From: Azorhizobium caulinodans ORS 571
GTDB taxonomy: Bacteria > Pseudomonadota > Alphaproteobacteria > Rhizobiales > Xanthobacteraceae
Length of the DNA stretch: 64,000 bases
Direction of reading: 5' to 3'
Assembly (NCBI RefSeq): GCF_000010525.1
Contig: NC_009937.1
Coordinates: 1,183,501 to 1,247,500, forward strand
Shown: positions 9,033 to 18,221 of the stretch, in pieces
How positions within the stretch are numbered: position 1 is the stretch's first letter
Layout of the letters: every line of letters begins with the position of its first letter
The notes under the pieces: model-generated
The model's input: only the letters and a program-made list of their open reading frames with translations
Told to the model about the DNA's origin: nothing
Databases searched by the model: none
Made by a program: the position numbers and the translations under genes

Positions 9033-9881
9033 ATGAACCTGCTCTCCATTCAGTCCCACGTGGCCTACGGGCATGTGGGAAATGCCTCCGCCGTCTTCCC
9101 CCTCCAGCGGCTCGGCGTCGAGGTGTGGCCCATCCACACGGTGCAGTTCTCCAATCACACGGGCTATGGCGCCTGGCGCGGCCAGGTGTTCGAGGCCAAT
9201 GTCATCGGCGATCTGGTGGACGGCATCGCCGAGCGCGGCCAGCTTGGCCGCTGCGACGGCGTGCTCTCCGGCTACATGGGCTCGGCGGACATCGGGGCGG
9301 CCATCCTCGATGCGGTGGCCAAGGTGCGGGCGGCCAATCCGCGGGCCGATTATTGCTGCGATCCGGTGATCGGCGACGTGGGCCGTGGCGTCTTCGTGCG
9401 GCCGGGCATTCCCGAATTCATGCGCGATCAGGCGGTGCCCGCCGCCGAGGTGATCACGCCCAACCAGTTCGAGCTGGAGCTGCTCTCCGGCCGTGCTGCC
9501 GGCACCCGCGCGGAGGCCGTCGCTGCCTGCGACGTGCTGCACGCAACGGGGCCCAAGGTCATCCTCGTGACCAGTCTCCAGACTGCCGAGACCCCGGACC
9601 ATTCCATCGATCTCATGGCCTCCGGTCCCGATGGGCGCTTCCTCGTGCGTACGCCCCGGCTGGATGTGAGCCTCAACGGCGCGGGTGATGCGATCGCTGC
9701 CCTGTTCTTCTTCCACTGGAAGCGCTCGGGCTCGACGGCACTGGCACTGGGGGCGGCGGCGTCCTCCATCTATGGCCTGCTCTCGCGCACCCATGCGGAG
9801 GGCTCCCGCGAACTGCTGCTGGTGGCGGCGCAGGACGAGTTCGTACGCCCAAGTCACGTCTTCACGGCCGAGGCGATTTAA
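9033..9881 (+). CDS. pdxY: Pyridoxal kinase PdxY
   Basis: A 282-residue cytoplasmic kinase that phosphorylates pyridoxal with ATP in the vitamin B6 salvage pathway. It begins MNLLSIQSHVAYGHVGNASA, the strongly conserved PdxY/PdxK opening, has the SNHTGYG substrate loop (about 40-46), the GYMGS and DPVIGD motifs, ITPNQFELELL, and the ribokinase-family anion hole NGAGDA with catalytic Asp219. Length matches E. coli PdxY. It stands as a single gene on the plus strand after a 106-base gap, with a PhzF gene 47 bases downstream. Confidence 0.94.
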   Translation: MNLLSIQSHVAYGHVGNASAVFPLQRLGVEVWPIHTVQFSNHTGYGAWRGQVFEANVIGDLVDGIAERGQLGRCDGVLSGYMGSADIGAAILDAVAKVRAANPRADYCCDPVIGDVGRGVFVRPGIPEFMRDQAVPAAEVITPNQFELELLSGRAAGTRAEAVAACDVLHATGPKVILVTSLQTAETPDHSIDLMASGPDGRFLVRTPRLDVSLNGAGDAIAALFFFHWKRSGSTALALGAAASSIYGLLSRTHAEGSRELLLVAAQDEFVRPSHVFTAEAI

Positions 9882-9928
9882 GGTCAAGATTGCCGCGCCC
9901 ACCGCCTGCAACCGACGGACACCCGCCC

Positions 9929-10822
9929 ATGTCGCGCCGCTATCTCATCCTCGACGTCTTCACCGACCGCGCCCTTGGCGGCAACCCGCTGGCGGTGGTG
10001 CTGAATTCGGACGGGCTGGACGAGGCGTCCATGCAGCACATCACCCGCGAGTTCAACCTCTCGGAGACGGTGTTCATCCTGCCGCCCAAGGATCCGGCGA
10101 ACCGCGCCCGCATCCGCATCTTCACCACCGCCCACGAACTCCCCTTCGCTGGCCATCCCACCGTCGGCGCCTCCATCGCGCTGGCGCTGGAAGGCGGCTC
10201 AGCCGGGGCCATGGCGCTCGAGGAGGCGATCGGCATCGTGAAGTGCGAGGTGGCGACCGATGGCACCGGCAGCCGCCGCGGCACCTCCACCTTCGTGGTG
10301 CCGCGCGCCAGCACGCTGGAAGAGACGGAAGTGTCGAAGCGCGAGTGCGCCGATGCCCTGTCGCTGGAAGTGGCGGACATCGGCTTCGACGCGCATCGAC
10401 CGGTGGTGGCGACCGCCGGCGTGCCCTTCCTCTTCGTGCCGGTGGCCAACCTCACCGCGCTTGCCCGCGCGCGGCCGGACGAGAGCGCCTTCATCCGCAA
10501 TCTCGGCGCCTATGGCGAGGCCATGTATCTCTACACGCTGGACGATGAGGGCGACGCGGATTTCCGCTCCCGCATGTTCTCGCCCGGCATCGGCTCGCTC
10601 GAAGATCCCGCCACCGGTGCCGCCGCCGCTGCCTTCCCTTCGGTGCTCATGGATGCGGAGGCACGCGTGGACGGCCACCATCGTGTCCGCATCGACCAGG
10701 GCGTGGAGATGGGGCGCCCCAGCCGCATCAATCTCGCCTTCACGGTGAAGGGCGGCGCGGTGGCCCAGGCGACCATCGGCGGCTCGGCCATCGTCATCGC
10801 CGAGGGCACGCTGCACGTCTGA
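9929..10822 (+). CDS. PhzF family isomerase/epimerase-like protein
   Basis: A 297-residue PhzF-fold protein made of two diaminopimelate-epimerase-like halves. Conserved features are the N-terminal DVFT...LGGNPLAVV, catalytic Glu46 in NLSETVF, PFAGHPTVG and the second-half SLEDPATGAAAAAF and QGVEMGRPS motifs. PhzF itself isomerises a phenazine precursor, but most bacterial homologues have no known substrate and there are no phenazine genes here. The ATG at 9929 is chosen over an in-frame TTG. Probably co-transcribed with pdxY. Confidence 0.88.
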   Translation: MSRRYLILDVFTDRALGGNPLAVVLNSDGLDEASMQHITREFNLSETVFILPPKDPANRARIRIFTTAHELPFAGHPTVGASIALALEGGSAGAMALEEAIGIVKCEVATDGTGSRRGTSTFVVPRASTLEETEVSKRECADALSLEVADIGFDAHRPVVATAGVPFLFVPVANLTALARARPDESAFIRNLGAYGEAMYLYTLDDEGDADFRSRMFSPGIGSLEDPATGAAAAAFPSVLMDAEARVDGHHRVRIDQGVEMGRPSRINLAFTVKGGAVAQATIGGSAIVIAEGTLHV

Positions 10823-11034
10823 TCCTGCCGCAAGGACAGGGGTTTGGGGCACGCCGCCGTTTCCCGGCGCGCAACGGGCCTGTGCCGTGAAGGCACAGCT
10901 TTTCTGGGGGCGCTACCCTTGGAACGGTCCGTCGGCACTCTATGTGTTGTGCATTGCAACCCACCTGTCCGGCCTGTTGCGCGACGCCCACTCTGCTGCC
11001 TGCCGCCGACACGCCGATCCCAGAAAGGTCTCCG

Positions 11035-12123
11035 ATGACAGCGTCTCTCTTCGAGCCCTACCGCCTTGGCGACATCACGCTCTCCAACCGCATTGTCATG
11101 GCGCCGCTGACGCGCAACCGCGCCGCGCCCGGCAACATCGCCACGGATCTCACCGCCCAATATTACGCCCAGCGCGCCAGCGCCGGCCTCATCATCTCCG
11201 AGGCGAGCCAGATTTCGCCGGAGGGCCAAGGCTATCAGGACACCCCCGGCATCCATTCCCCCGAGCAGATCGCCGGCTGGAAGAAGGTGACGAAGGCCGT
11301 GCATGACGCCGGCGGCCGCATCTTCCTGCAGGCCTGGCACGTGGGCCGCATCTCCCACACCTCGCTCCAGCCCGGCGGCAAGGCTCCGGTGGCGCCCTCC
11401 GCCATCCGTGCCAACGGCAAGACCTTCGTGAACAACGCCTTCACCGACGTCTCCGAGCCGCGCGCGCTTGAGTTGTCCGAGCTTCCCGGCATCGTCGAGG
11501 ACTATCGCAAGGCTGCCGCCAACGCCATCGAGGCCGGCTTTGACGGCATCGAGATCCACGCCGCGAACGGCTATCTCCTCGACCAGTTCCTCCGCGACGG
11601 CGCCAACAAGCGCACGGACGCCTATGGCGGCTCCATCGAGAACCGCGCCCGGCTCCTGCTGGAAGTGATGGAGGCGGTCATCAAGGAGATCGGCGCCAAC
11701 CGCGTCGGCATCCGTCTCTCGCCCGTAACCCCCGCCAACGACCTGACGGACAGCAATCCGCAGGCCCTGTTCAATTACGTGGTCGAGAAGCTGAACGGGC
11801 TGAAGCCGGTCTATATCCACGTGGTCGAGGGCGCCACGGGCGGCCCGCGCGATGTGGCGCCCGACTTTGATTTCGAGGCCCTGCACAAGCGCTTCGATGG
11901 CACCTGGATGACCAACAACGGCTATGACAAGGCTCTGGCCGAGACGGTGCTGGCGGAAGGCAAGGCGGACCTCATCGCCTTCGGCCGTCCCTTCATCTCC
12001 AATCCCGACCTTGTGGAGCGCCTCAAGCGCGGCGCGCCGCTGAACGAGCTGAACCGCGACACGCTCTATGGCGGCGGGGCGACCGGCTACACCGACTATC
12101 CGACCCTCGGCACGGCTGCGTGA
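11035..12123 (+). CDS. Old yellow enzyme family NADH:flavin oxidoreductase (alkene reductase)
   Basis: A 362-residue FMN-dependent TIM-barrel ene-reductase. It starts FEPYRLGDITLSNRIVMAPLTRNRA, the usual OYE opening; His175 and Asn178 in IEIHAANGYLLDQFL bind the substrate, with Tyr180 nearby. The stretch TDAYGGSIENRAR and the final AFGRPFISNPDLV are also conserved. Closest in type to NemA/xenobiotic reductases, which reduce activated C=C bonds, N-ethylmaleimide or nitro compounds. The ATG at 11035 follows AGAAAGG. Its TGA overlaps the GTG of the Nudix-like gene. Confidence 0.92.
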   Translation: MTASLFEPYRLGDITLSNRIVMAPLTRNRAAPGNIATDLTAQYYAQRASAGLIISEASQISPEGQGYQDTPGIHSPEQIAGWKKVTKAVHDAGGRIFLQAWHVGRISHTSLQPGGKAPVAPSAIRANGKTFVNNAFTDVSEPRALELSELPGIVEDYRKAAANAIEAGFDGIEIHAANGYLLDQFLRDGANKRTDAYGGSIENRARLLLEVMEAVIKEIGANRVGIRLSPVTPANDLTDSNPQALFNYVVEKLNGLKPVYIHVVEGATGGPRDVAPDFDFEALHKRFDGTWMTNNGYDKALAETVLAEGKADLIAFGRPFISNPDLVERLKRGAPLNELNRDTLYGGGATGYTDYPTLGTAA

Positions 12124-12848
12124 GCGCAGACGGCGATACGGGGACGGTCAGCGTCCATCCGGTCTCCCGGCTCGACCTTCGGGTCGAGCCGGGGATCTGG
12201 ACCGAGGCGGAGCGCCATCGCTCCGCCATCGACGCGCACTTCGCGGTCCGCCAGGCGGCCACGCCGCAGATCTGGAACGGGCGTGTGCTCGTGATGCGGC
12301 ATCTGGAGGTGGAGGGCGAGACGCTCGTCGGCCGCTTCATCGAGGTGGATTTTGCCAGCTTCCTCTGGTGGCGCGATCACGGCTGGAAGCCTGAGTTCAA
12401 TGTCTATAACGCCTTTGCCGCCGCGGCTCTTGAGGGCGCGGACGGGGCGTTCCTGCTCGGCGTCATGGCGCCCTGGACGGCGGCGGCGGGCCGTGTCTAT
12501 TTCCCCTGCGGCACGCCCGATCTCTCCGACGTGACACCCGACCGCCGGGTGGATTTCGAAGCGAGCCTCTGGCGGGAGCTGGCGGAGGAGACCGGCCTCA
12601 CGCGGGCCGACATCGCCCGCGACGGCGGCTGGACGCTGGTGCTTGATGGTCGCCGGGCGGCGGTGCTGCGCCCTCTTGTGCTGGCGGACGAGGGCGAAGC
12701 GGTGGCGGAGGTCATTCGCGCGCGCCTCGCGCAGGAGGCGGAGCCGGAACTGTCCGGCATCCGCGTGGTGCGCCATGAGGCGGACCTGACCGCCGACGTG
12801 ATGCCGTTCGCCGCCGCCTATGTCCGCAACCGCTGGACCGCCAGCTGA
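12120..12848 (+). CDS. Nudix hydrolase-like protein
   Basis: A 242-residue protein whose middle holds WRELAEETGL (about 150-160), the REUXEEXGU core of a Nudix box; the upstream glutamate and glycine of the full box are not in register, so the metal site may be altered. Such proteins hydrolyse nucleoside diphosphates linked to another moiety. The GTG start overlaps the stop of the ene-reductase gene by GTGA, so the two are translated together. The substrate is unknown. Confidence 0.7.
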   Translation: MSADGDTGTVSVHPVSRLDLRVEPGIWTEAERHRSAIDAHFAVRQAATPQIWNGRVLVMRHLEVEGETLVGRFIEVDFASFLWWRDHGWKPEFNVYNAFAAAALEGADGAFLLGVMAPWTAAAGRVYFPCGTPDLSDVTPDRRVDFEASLWRELAEETGLTRADIARDGGWTLVLDGRRAAVLRPLVLADEGEAVAEVIRARLAQEAEPELSGIRVVRHEADLTADVMPFAAAYVRNRWTAS

Positions 12849-12857
12849 CGCTTCCGC

Positions 12858-13487
12858 TCAGATGGGCGGCAGGTGCAGCCATTTGGCCAGCGCGCTCAGC
12901 ACCAGATCTACCGACAGCGCGGCGATGAGGATGCCCATCACCCGGCGGACGAGGTTCGTCCCGCCGCTGCCGATGAGGCGGGTGATGATGTCGCCCGCGA
13001 GGAAGGCGCCCATCAGCAGCAGCATCATGCTCGCCACCGCCAGAACGGTCATGCTCTGGGCGATGAGGCTGCCGCGATTGTTGTCCGCCAGCAGGACCAC
13101 GGACAGGATGGCGCCGGGCCCTGCGATGGTGGGCGTCGCCAGGGGATAGATGGCCTGCGAGATCAGGTTCTTCTCCTCGGGCACGCCGCTCGGCTTCTTC
13201 GCCTCGCCGAAGATCATCGACAGGGAGAAGCTGAAGAGGATGATGCCGCCGGCGATCTGGAAAGACAGGATCGAGACGTTCATCGCATTCAGCAGCGTCT
13301 GCCCCGCCAAGGCGAAGAAGGACAAGACGGCGAAGGCGAACAGCGGGCTCAGAATGGCGAGCCGGAGGCGGTCCGCCTTGCTGTGCTCGCCGGTGAGGGC
13401 GAGGAAGAGCGACAGGTGGCCGATGGGCTCCAGGAGGGCATAGAGCGTCACGAACTGGGTGATGAAGAGGTCGTAGTCTTCCAGCAT
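12858..13487 (-). CDS. MarC family integral membrane protein
   Basis: A 209-residue inner-membrane protein with six hydrophobic segments. Family features include FVTLYALLEPIGHLSLFLALT at the N-terminus, IAGGIILFSFSLSMIFG, and PLATPTIAGPGAI in the middle. MarC proteins were once tied to multiple antibiotic resistance, but the function is unknown. The ATG at 13487 is chosen; the frame runs 28 codons further upstream without family similarity. It converges on the Nudix-like gene with a 9-base gap. Confidence 0.88.
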   Translation of the reverse strand: MLEDYDLFITQFVTLYALLEPIGHLSLFLALTGEHSKADRLRLAILSPLFAFAVLSFFALAGQTLLNAMNVSILSFQIAGGIILFSFSLSMIFGEAKKPSGVPEEKNLISQAIYPLATPTIAGPGAILSVVLLADNNRGSLIAQSMTVLAVASMMLLLMGAFLAGDIITRLIGSGGTNLVRRVMGILIAALSVDLVLSALAKWLHLPPI

Positions 13488-13669
13488 GGTCCGGCGCTCC
13501 CGCCCCTCCGTCAGACGCCCCTCGGGCGGATCACAAAACCTTGAACGACGGCAAAGCTCAGGCCTGGTCATGGTTCAGTACGGGACCGGCTTTAGCATGG
13601 AGCGATGGAGAGGGAACCCGTCATCCGGCGCGGCGTCCACCTCCCGAGCCATCACATCGGAGAAACATC

Positions 13670-14218
13670 ATGGCAAATTGGGCTGTGTGGGTGGGTAGCG
13701 TGCGCAAGGGATCCTACAACGCCGCGATCGCGCGGGCGCTGGCGGAACTCGCGCCTGCGGGCACGAGCATCGACATCCTGCCCTCCGTGGCGCAATTCCC
13801 CATCTATGATGCCGATCTTCAGGCGGAAGGTTTTCCGGCCGTGGTGGAGGACACCGGCGCGCGCATCGCCAAGGCGGACGGCCTCATCATCGTGACGCCG
13901 GAATACAATTATTCCGTGCCGGGTGGCCTGAAGAACGCCATCGACTGGGTGTCCCGCCTGCCGGGCAAGCCCGTTGCCGGGAAGCCGGTGCTGATCCAGT
14001 CGGCCTCGCAGGGCGTCCTCGGCGGCGCGCGGGCGCAGTATCATCTGCGCCAGATCCTCGTCTTCCTCGACGGCCGGGTCTTCAACGTGCCCGAGGTGAT
14101 GGTCGGCAAGGTGCAGACGCTGGTGGAGGACGGCAGCCTCACCGACGCCGGTACCCGCGACTTCATCGCCGGTCAGCTGAAGGCCTTTTCCGCCTTTGCG
14201 GAGAGCTTCAAGAAATAG
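13670..14218 (+). CDS. NADPH-dependent FMN reductase (ChrR/azoreductase type)
   Basis: A 182-residue flavodoxin-fold protein. The phosphate loop VGSVRKGSYNAAIA is near the N-terminus and the family signature TPEYNYSVPGGLKNAIDW sits at about residues 79-96. Relatives such as ChrR and YieF reduce quinones, chromate or azo dyes with NAD(P)H and guard against redox stress. The ATG at 13670 places the loop at the normal distance; the open frame upstream lacks similarity. It is transcribed alone, divergent from marC. Confidence 0.9.
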   Translation: MANWAVWVGSVRKGSYNAAIARALAELAPAGTSIDILPSVAQFPIYDADLQAEGFPAVVEDTGARIAKADGLIIVTPEYNYSVPGGLKNAIDWVSRLPGKPVAGKPVLIQSASQGVLGGARAQYHLRQILVFLDGRVFNVPEVMVGKVQTLVEDGSLTDAGTRDFIAGQLKAFSAFAESFKK

Positions 14219-14268
14219 GGTTAAGGTTTTGGATTTGCGCGAGAAATAGCGTTATCCTCATCCGATTT

Positions 14269-14293
14269 CCGAGGGTGCCTCAGGCATCCTCGG
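14269..14293. terminator. Hairpin between convergent genes
   Basis: An 11-bp stem with one G-U pair and a three-base loop lies between the convergent FMN reductase and the small membrane gene. No clear U-tract follows on either strand, so termination is only suggested by position. Confidence 0.35.
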
Positions 14294-14301
14294 GGTGCCG
14301 G

Positions 14302-14490
14302 TCAGGGGCCGAAGAGTGCCCGCACCGCATTGAGAATGGTGAAGCCGCCCACCGGGGCGATGAAGAGGCCGAGCACATTGAGAGCGACCACCCACAGGAG
14401 GAACTTCTCCTCCTTGGGCGAGAACCGCGCCTTGGGCGGTTCAGGGGGCGGGTCTTGCGGGGGCCACTGGCTGGGCACGTCCAGGAACAT
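14302..14490 (-). CDS. Small single-span membrane protein, hypothetical
   Basis: A 62-residue protein with a Pro-rich N-terminus (SQWPPQDPPPEPP), a charged patch and one hydrophobic helix (FLLWVVALNVLGLFIAPVGGF, about 30-50). The ATG at 14490 has GAGGGA five bases upstream. I do not recognise a family. The composition and good ribosome site make it likely real. Confidence 0.6.
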   Translation of the reverse strand: MFLDVPSQWPPQDPPPEPPKARFSPKEEKFLLWVVALNVLGLFIAPVGGFTILNAVRALFGP

Positions 14491-14595
14491 GGGTGTCCCT
14501 CATTGCCGTCCGTTGCGCGTCAGCCTTGAAGGATAGGCGCGGCTCCGCCTGAGCGCCACCCGTCTTTTCGTCACGCTGGCAGATCAGGGATGGGC

Positions 14596-14952
14596 TCAGC
14601 GGCCCTCATACTCCGCCCACGAGAGCGGGGTCTCGAACACGCGCACGGTGGCCAGCTGCGCCAGCAGCGGCTTGGTGCGCTCCCAGATCCAGATGGCGAT
14701 GTGCTCGGCCGTGGGGTTCTCCAGCCCCTCGATCTCGTTCAGGCAATAATGGTCGAGCCGCTTCAGCACCGGGCCGAAGGCGGCTTCCACGTCGAAGAAG
14801 TCCACCACGAAGCCGGTATGCGGATCGACGTCGCCGTCCAGCACCAGTTCCACCCGGTAGGAATGGCCGTGCATGCGGAAGCAGCGGTGCGTCTGCGGCA
14901 CGTTGGGCAGGCGGTGGGCCGCCTCGAAGGTGAAGGCCTGGGTGATCTTCAT
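14596..14952 (-). CDS. queD: 6-carboxy-5,6,7,8-tetrahydropterin synthase QueD
   Basis: A 118-residue zinc enzyme converting 7,8-dihydroneopterin triphosphate to 6-carboxytetrahydropterin in the queuosine/preQ0 pathway. It shows the family order: FTFEAAHRLP with the first zinc His, THRCFRMHGHSY with the catalytic Cys and two zinc His, DPHTGFVVDF, LDHYCLN and ENPTAEHIA. The ATG at 14952 is taken; a GTG at 14967 overlapping the queE stop (GTGA) would add five residues and is a real alternative. It follows queE in a two-gene operon. Confidence 0.94.
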   Translation of the reverse strand: MKITQAFTFEAAHRLPNVPQTHRCFRMHGHSYRVELVLDGDVDPHTGFVVDFFDVEAAFGPVLKRLDHYCLNEIEGLENPTAEHIAIWIWERTKPLLAQLATVRVFETPLSWAEYEGR

Positions 14953-14963
14953 GGGGCGCGCTT

Positions 14964-15602
14964 TCACGGAATGCCGGTGATCTTATGGGTCTGGAGGCTC
15001 AGGCGCCATTGCGGATGGGCGAGGCAATAAGCGATCACCGCCTGCGTGTTCTCGATCCGCGCCGGCCCGTCCATGGGCTGAAGGAAATAGTGCTCGAAGG
15101 TGAGGCCGGCCACCGCTTCGGGCGGCACCTCCGGCTGCGGATAGACGAGCTTCAGCTCGCTGCCCGTGCGCTGCACGATTTCCGCGCCGGCCTTGGGGCT
15201 GACGCAGATCCAGTCGATGCCGGCGGGGGCGGGGAGGGTGCCGTTGGTCTCGATGGCGATCTCGAAGCCTTCCGCATGGACGGCCTCAATCAGCGCAGCA
15301 TCGAGCTGGAGCAGGGGCTCGCCGCCGGTGAACACCACATAGGGTCGACCGCCGGCGCCCTTCTCGCCCCAGGTCCGGGCGATGGTCGCGGCAAGGCTTG
15401 GCGCATCGGCAAAGCGCCCGCCACCTTCGCCGTCCATGCCGACGAAATCCGTGTCGCAGAAGCGGCAGATGGCCGAGGCGCGATCCTCCTCGCGGCCGGA
15501 CCACAGGTTGCAGCCGGCAAAACGGCAGAAGACGGCCGCACGGCCGGCCTGCGCCCCCTCGCCCTGGAGGGTCTTGAAGATCTCTTTCACCGCATAGGAC
15601 AT
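14964..15602 (-). CDS. queE: 7-carboxy-7-deazaguanine synthase QueE
   Basis: A 212-residue radical SAM enzyme that contracts 6-carboxytetrahydropterin to 7-carboxy-7-deazaguanine, the step after QueD. The cluster-binding cysteines are Cys31, Cys46 and Cys49, a CX14CX2C pattern instead of CX3CX2C; this expanded loop is known from the Burkholderia-type QueE. It also has KEIFKTLQGEG at the start and VVFTGGEPLLQ. queC and queF are not in view. The gene leads a queE-queD operon on the minus strand. Confidence 0.94.
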   Translation of the reverse strand: MSYAVKEIFKTLQGEGAQAGRAAVFCRFAGCNLWSGREEDRASAICRFCDTDFVGMDGEGGGRFADAPSLAATIARTWGEKGAGGRPYVVFTGGEPLLQLDAALIEAVHAEGFEIAIETNGTLPAPAGIDWICVSPKAGAEIVQRTGSELKLVYPQPEVPPEAVAGLTFEHYFLQPMDGPARIENTQAVIAYCLAHPQWRLSLQTHKITGIP

Positions 15603-15872
15603 GGCGCATGGCTCTAGCGGCGGGCGCGGGCGCGGACAAGCGCCCCCCGTGCAAGGGGCCTGTGCAGCGGCGGCCCTAGTCCTAGGTCATTGCATATACG
15701 CAATTATCCATTGTCGCTCCGCCATCTCCATTGTCTTTCCTGCAAGGCGCATCCGCCCTACTTATGAGGACGAAGCCGGGCCGCCCCAGAGCGGAACCGG
15801 CACGAGACTGGCCCCGCCGGCCGCATGTTGCGGCTGGCCGGTGGCCCGGAGGCTCGCCTCCCGGAGGATCAC

Positions 15873-16829
15873 ATGCAGACCACAGGCCTTGAACTGACCG
15901 GCTTCCACCATCTGACCGCCGTCTCCGCCGACGCGGTCTATAATCACGATTTCTACACCAAGGCGCTGGGCATGCGCCTCGTGAAGAAGACGGTGAACCA
16001 GGACGATACGTCCGCCTATCACCTCTTCTATGCGGACGGGGAAGGCAATCCCGGCACCGACATCACCTTCTTCGATTGGCCGGTGGGCCGGGAGCGGCGC
16101 GGCAACCATACGGTCGCTCGCACCGGCCTGCGGGTGCGCGACGAGGCGGCGCTCGGCTATTGGCAGGAGCGCCTGAAGGAACTCGGCGTGACGCAGGACG
16201 AGATCGTGCTGCGGGACAACCGTCCGACCCTCGATTTCGAGGATAAGGAAGGCCAGCGCCTCAGCCTCGTTGCGGACAACGGCCAGGGCCCCGGCGTGCC
16301 GTGGGCGAAGAGCCCGGTGCCGGAGGCGCACCAGATCCGCGGCCTCGGCCCGATCACGCTCAGCGTGCCGGACCTGAAGCCCACGGATGCCGTGCTCACC
16401 ATTCTGCTTAACATGCGGCAGGTGCGCAGCTTCACCGATGCCTCCGGCGCGACCACCCACGTCTATGAGATGGCGCAGGGCGGCCCGGATGCGGAACTGC
16501 ATGTGCGGGTCGATCCCAAGCTCGGCCCGGCGCGGCCGGGGGCGGGCGGCGTGCATCACGTGGCCTTCCGCGTGCCGACCTTCGAGGATTACGAGGGGTG
16601 GAACGCGCGGCTCAACGAACTGGGCGTGCCCTCGTCCGGCCCCGTGGACCGCTACTATTTCCGCAGCCTCTATTTCCGCGAGCCCAACGGCGTGCTGTTC
16701 GAACTCGCCACAGACGCGCCCGGCTTCTCGGCCGATGAGCCGCAGGCGACGCTCGGCGAGCGCCTCTCGCTGCCGCCCTTCCTCGAAGGCCGCCGCCGAG
16801 AGATCGAGGCGGGCCTGAAGCCGCTCTGA
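15873..16829 (+). CDS. Ring-cleaving dioxygenase (glyoxalase/VOC family)
   Basis: A 318-residue protein with two VOC modules. The first begins [14 protein letters not shown] (metal His), the second contains [15 protein letters not shown] (about residues 229-243). Sequence style matches the MhqO/YkcA-type ring-cleaving dioxygenases, which open hydroquinone-like rings with Fe(II). The ATG at 15873 follows GGAGGA by four bases. It stands alone; a strong hairpin follows it. Confidence 0.88.
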   Translation: MQTTGLELTGFHHLTAVSADAVYNHDFYTKALGMRLVKKTVNQDDTSAYHLFYADGEGNPGTDITFFDWPVGRERRGNHTVARTGLRVRDEAALGYWQERLKELGVTQDEIVLRDNRPTLDFEDKEGQRLSLVADNGQGPGVPWAKSPVPEAHQIRGLGPITLSVPDLKPTDAVLTILLNMRQVRSFTDASGATTHVYEMAQGGPDAELHVRVDPKLGPARPGAGGVHHVAFRVPTFEDYEGWNARLNELGVPSSGPVDRYYFRSLYFREPNGVLFELATDAPGFSADEPQATLGERLSLPPFLEGRRREIEAGLKPL

Positions 16830-16834
16830 GCACC

Positions 16835-16867
16835 TTCCTGCCGGCCTCTCCGTGGGGCCGGCAGGAA
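16835..16867 (+). terminator. Hairpin after the dioxygenase gene
   Basis: A perfect 12-bp stem (left arm TTCCTGCCGGCC) with a nine-base loop starts six bases after the stop codon. The following CGCTTT is a weak U-tract, so this is a likely but not classical intrinsic terminator. Confidence 0.55.
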
Positions 16868-16947
16868 CGCTTTCGGCAGCGCCGGCGCTTTATCCCCGTG
16901 GCGGTTCGGGCGATAAGAAGGCTCCGGTGCCACGGAGAGCAGGGCGG

Positions 16948-18150
16948 ATGAGCTATCAAGTTCCCGGCTTCATCGCCTTCACCATCGCCATCGTGGTCTA
17001 TTTCGTCGGTGCCGGGCTCAACAACCTCGTCCCGCCGCTGCGCCGCTGGAACATTCCGGAGGCAGTGACCGGTGGACTGCTTGCGGCACTGGCGACCCTT
17101 GTGGCGCACAACGGCTTCGGCCTCGCCATCTCCTTCGACATTGCGGCCCGCGACCTGCTGCTGCTCTATTTCTTCACCGGCATCGGCCTCAATGCGCGCC
17201 TTGCCGATCTTGGCGCCGGCGGGCGGCCGCTGGTCATCCTGCTCGTCCTCACTGTCGTCTATCTCGGTCTCCAGAATGCCGTGGCGCTGGGCGCTGCGGC
17301 GGCGCTGAAGCTACCGGAGGGCATGGCGCCGCTGCTCGGCTCGGTGTCACTGGTGGGCGGGCACGGCACCACCATCGCCTGGGCGCCCCTCATCTCGCAG
17401 CGCTTCGGCCTCAGCAACGCGCTGGAGGTGGGGATCGCGAGCGCTACCCTCGGCCTCGTTCTCGCGAGCCTGCTCGGCGGCCCCATCGCCGGCCTGCTGA
17501 TCTCGCGCTTCCGGCTGCGTGGCGGGGCTGCGGAGGCGCCCATGGTCGGCCTGCCCGAGGAGACGGGCCAGCCGGAGGGCGGGGAGGTGGGCTATCGCAA
17601 CATCCTGAGCACGCTGCTGGTGCTCAATGTTGTGATCCTGGTCGCCTATTCGCTGGAGGGAATCGTCGAGAAGACCGGCATCAAGCTGCCGCTGTTCGTG
17701 GTGTGCCTACTGGTGGCGATCGTGGTCACGAACCTCCTGCCGCTGGTGTTGCCGCGCCTGCCGTGGCCGGCGCGCACGCCGGCGCTGGCGCTGATCTCGG
17801 ACCTGTCGCTGAAGATCTTCCTCGCCATGTCGCTCATGAGCATGCAGCTCTGGACCCTGGGCGGACTTGGTCCGGCCCTGGCTCTGGTGCTGGGGCTGCA
17901 GAGCCTCGTCGCCGTGCTCTACATCCTGTTCGTGGTGTTTCCGGCCATGGGGCGGACCTATCAGGCCGCCGTGCTGGCGGCGGGCTTCACCGGCATCAGC
18001 CTCGGGGCCACGCCCACCGCCATCGCCAACATGACGGCGGTCACGCGCACCCACGGCCCGGCGCCGCTGGCCTTCATCATCCTGCCGCTGGTCTCGGCCT
18101 TCTTCATCGACATCATCAACGCGATCGCCATCGGCTTCATGGTGCGCTGA
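16948..18150 (+). CDS. gltS: Sodium/glutamate symporter GltS
   Basis: A 400-residue inner-membrane carrier of the glutamate:Na+ symporter family. Two inverted halves each contain a Gly/Ser-rich re-entrant loop: VSLVGGHGTTIAWAPLI in the first half and FTGISLGATPTAIANM in the second. About ten to twelve hydrophobic segments cover the rest. It would import L-glutamate driven by sodium. The ATG at 16948 follows AGGGCGG. It reads alone, with a MarR-controlled operon starting 71 bases later. Confidence 0.92.
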   Translation: MSYQVPGFIAFTIAIVVYFVGAGLNNLVPPLRRWNIPEAVTGGLLAALATLVAHNGFGLAISFDIAARDLLLLYFFTGIGLNARLADLGAGGRPLVILLVLTVVYLGLQNAVALGAAAALKLPEGMAPLLGSVSLVGGHGTTIAWAPLISQRFGLSNALEVGIASATLGLVLASLLGGPIAGLLISRFRLRGGAAEAPMVGLPEETGQPEGGEVGYRNILSTLLVLNVVILVAYSLEGIVEKTGIKLPLFVVCLLVAIVVTNLLPLVLPRLPWPARTPALALISDLSLKIFLAMSLMSMQLWTLGGLGPALALVLGLQSLVAVLYILFVVFPAMGRTYQAAVLAAGFTGISLGATPTAIANMTAVTRTHGPAPLAFIILPLVSAFFIDIINAIAIGFMVR

Positions 18151-18200
18151 GCGCATCGGGGTCGGGGCGGCGCCCCGCAGGGATTGGTTGCATCGTAATA

Positions 18201-18214
18201 ATTAGGGTGCTAAT
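18201..18214. promoter_or_regulatory. Candidate MarR operator
   Basis: A 14-base palindrome, ATTAG-GGTG-CTAAT, sits in an AT-rich patch eight bases before the marR-type start codon. Position and symmetry suggest autoregulation of the efflux operon by its first gene. Confidence 0.45.
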
Positions 18215-18221
18215 AGAAAGC

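Noticed and set aside
14221-14595. Possible preQ1-type riboswitch near queD-queE
   Set aside because: Neither here (downstream of queD) nor upstream of queE at 15603-15700 could I find the compact preQ1 hairpin with an A-rich tail.
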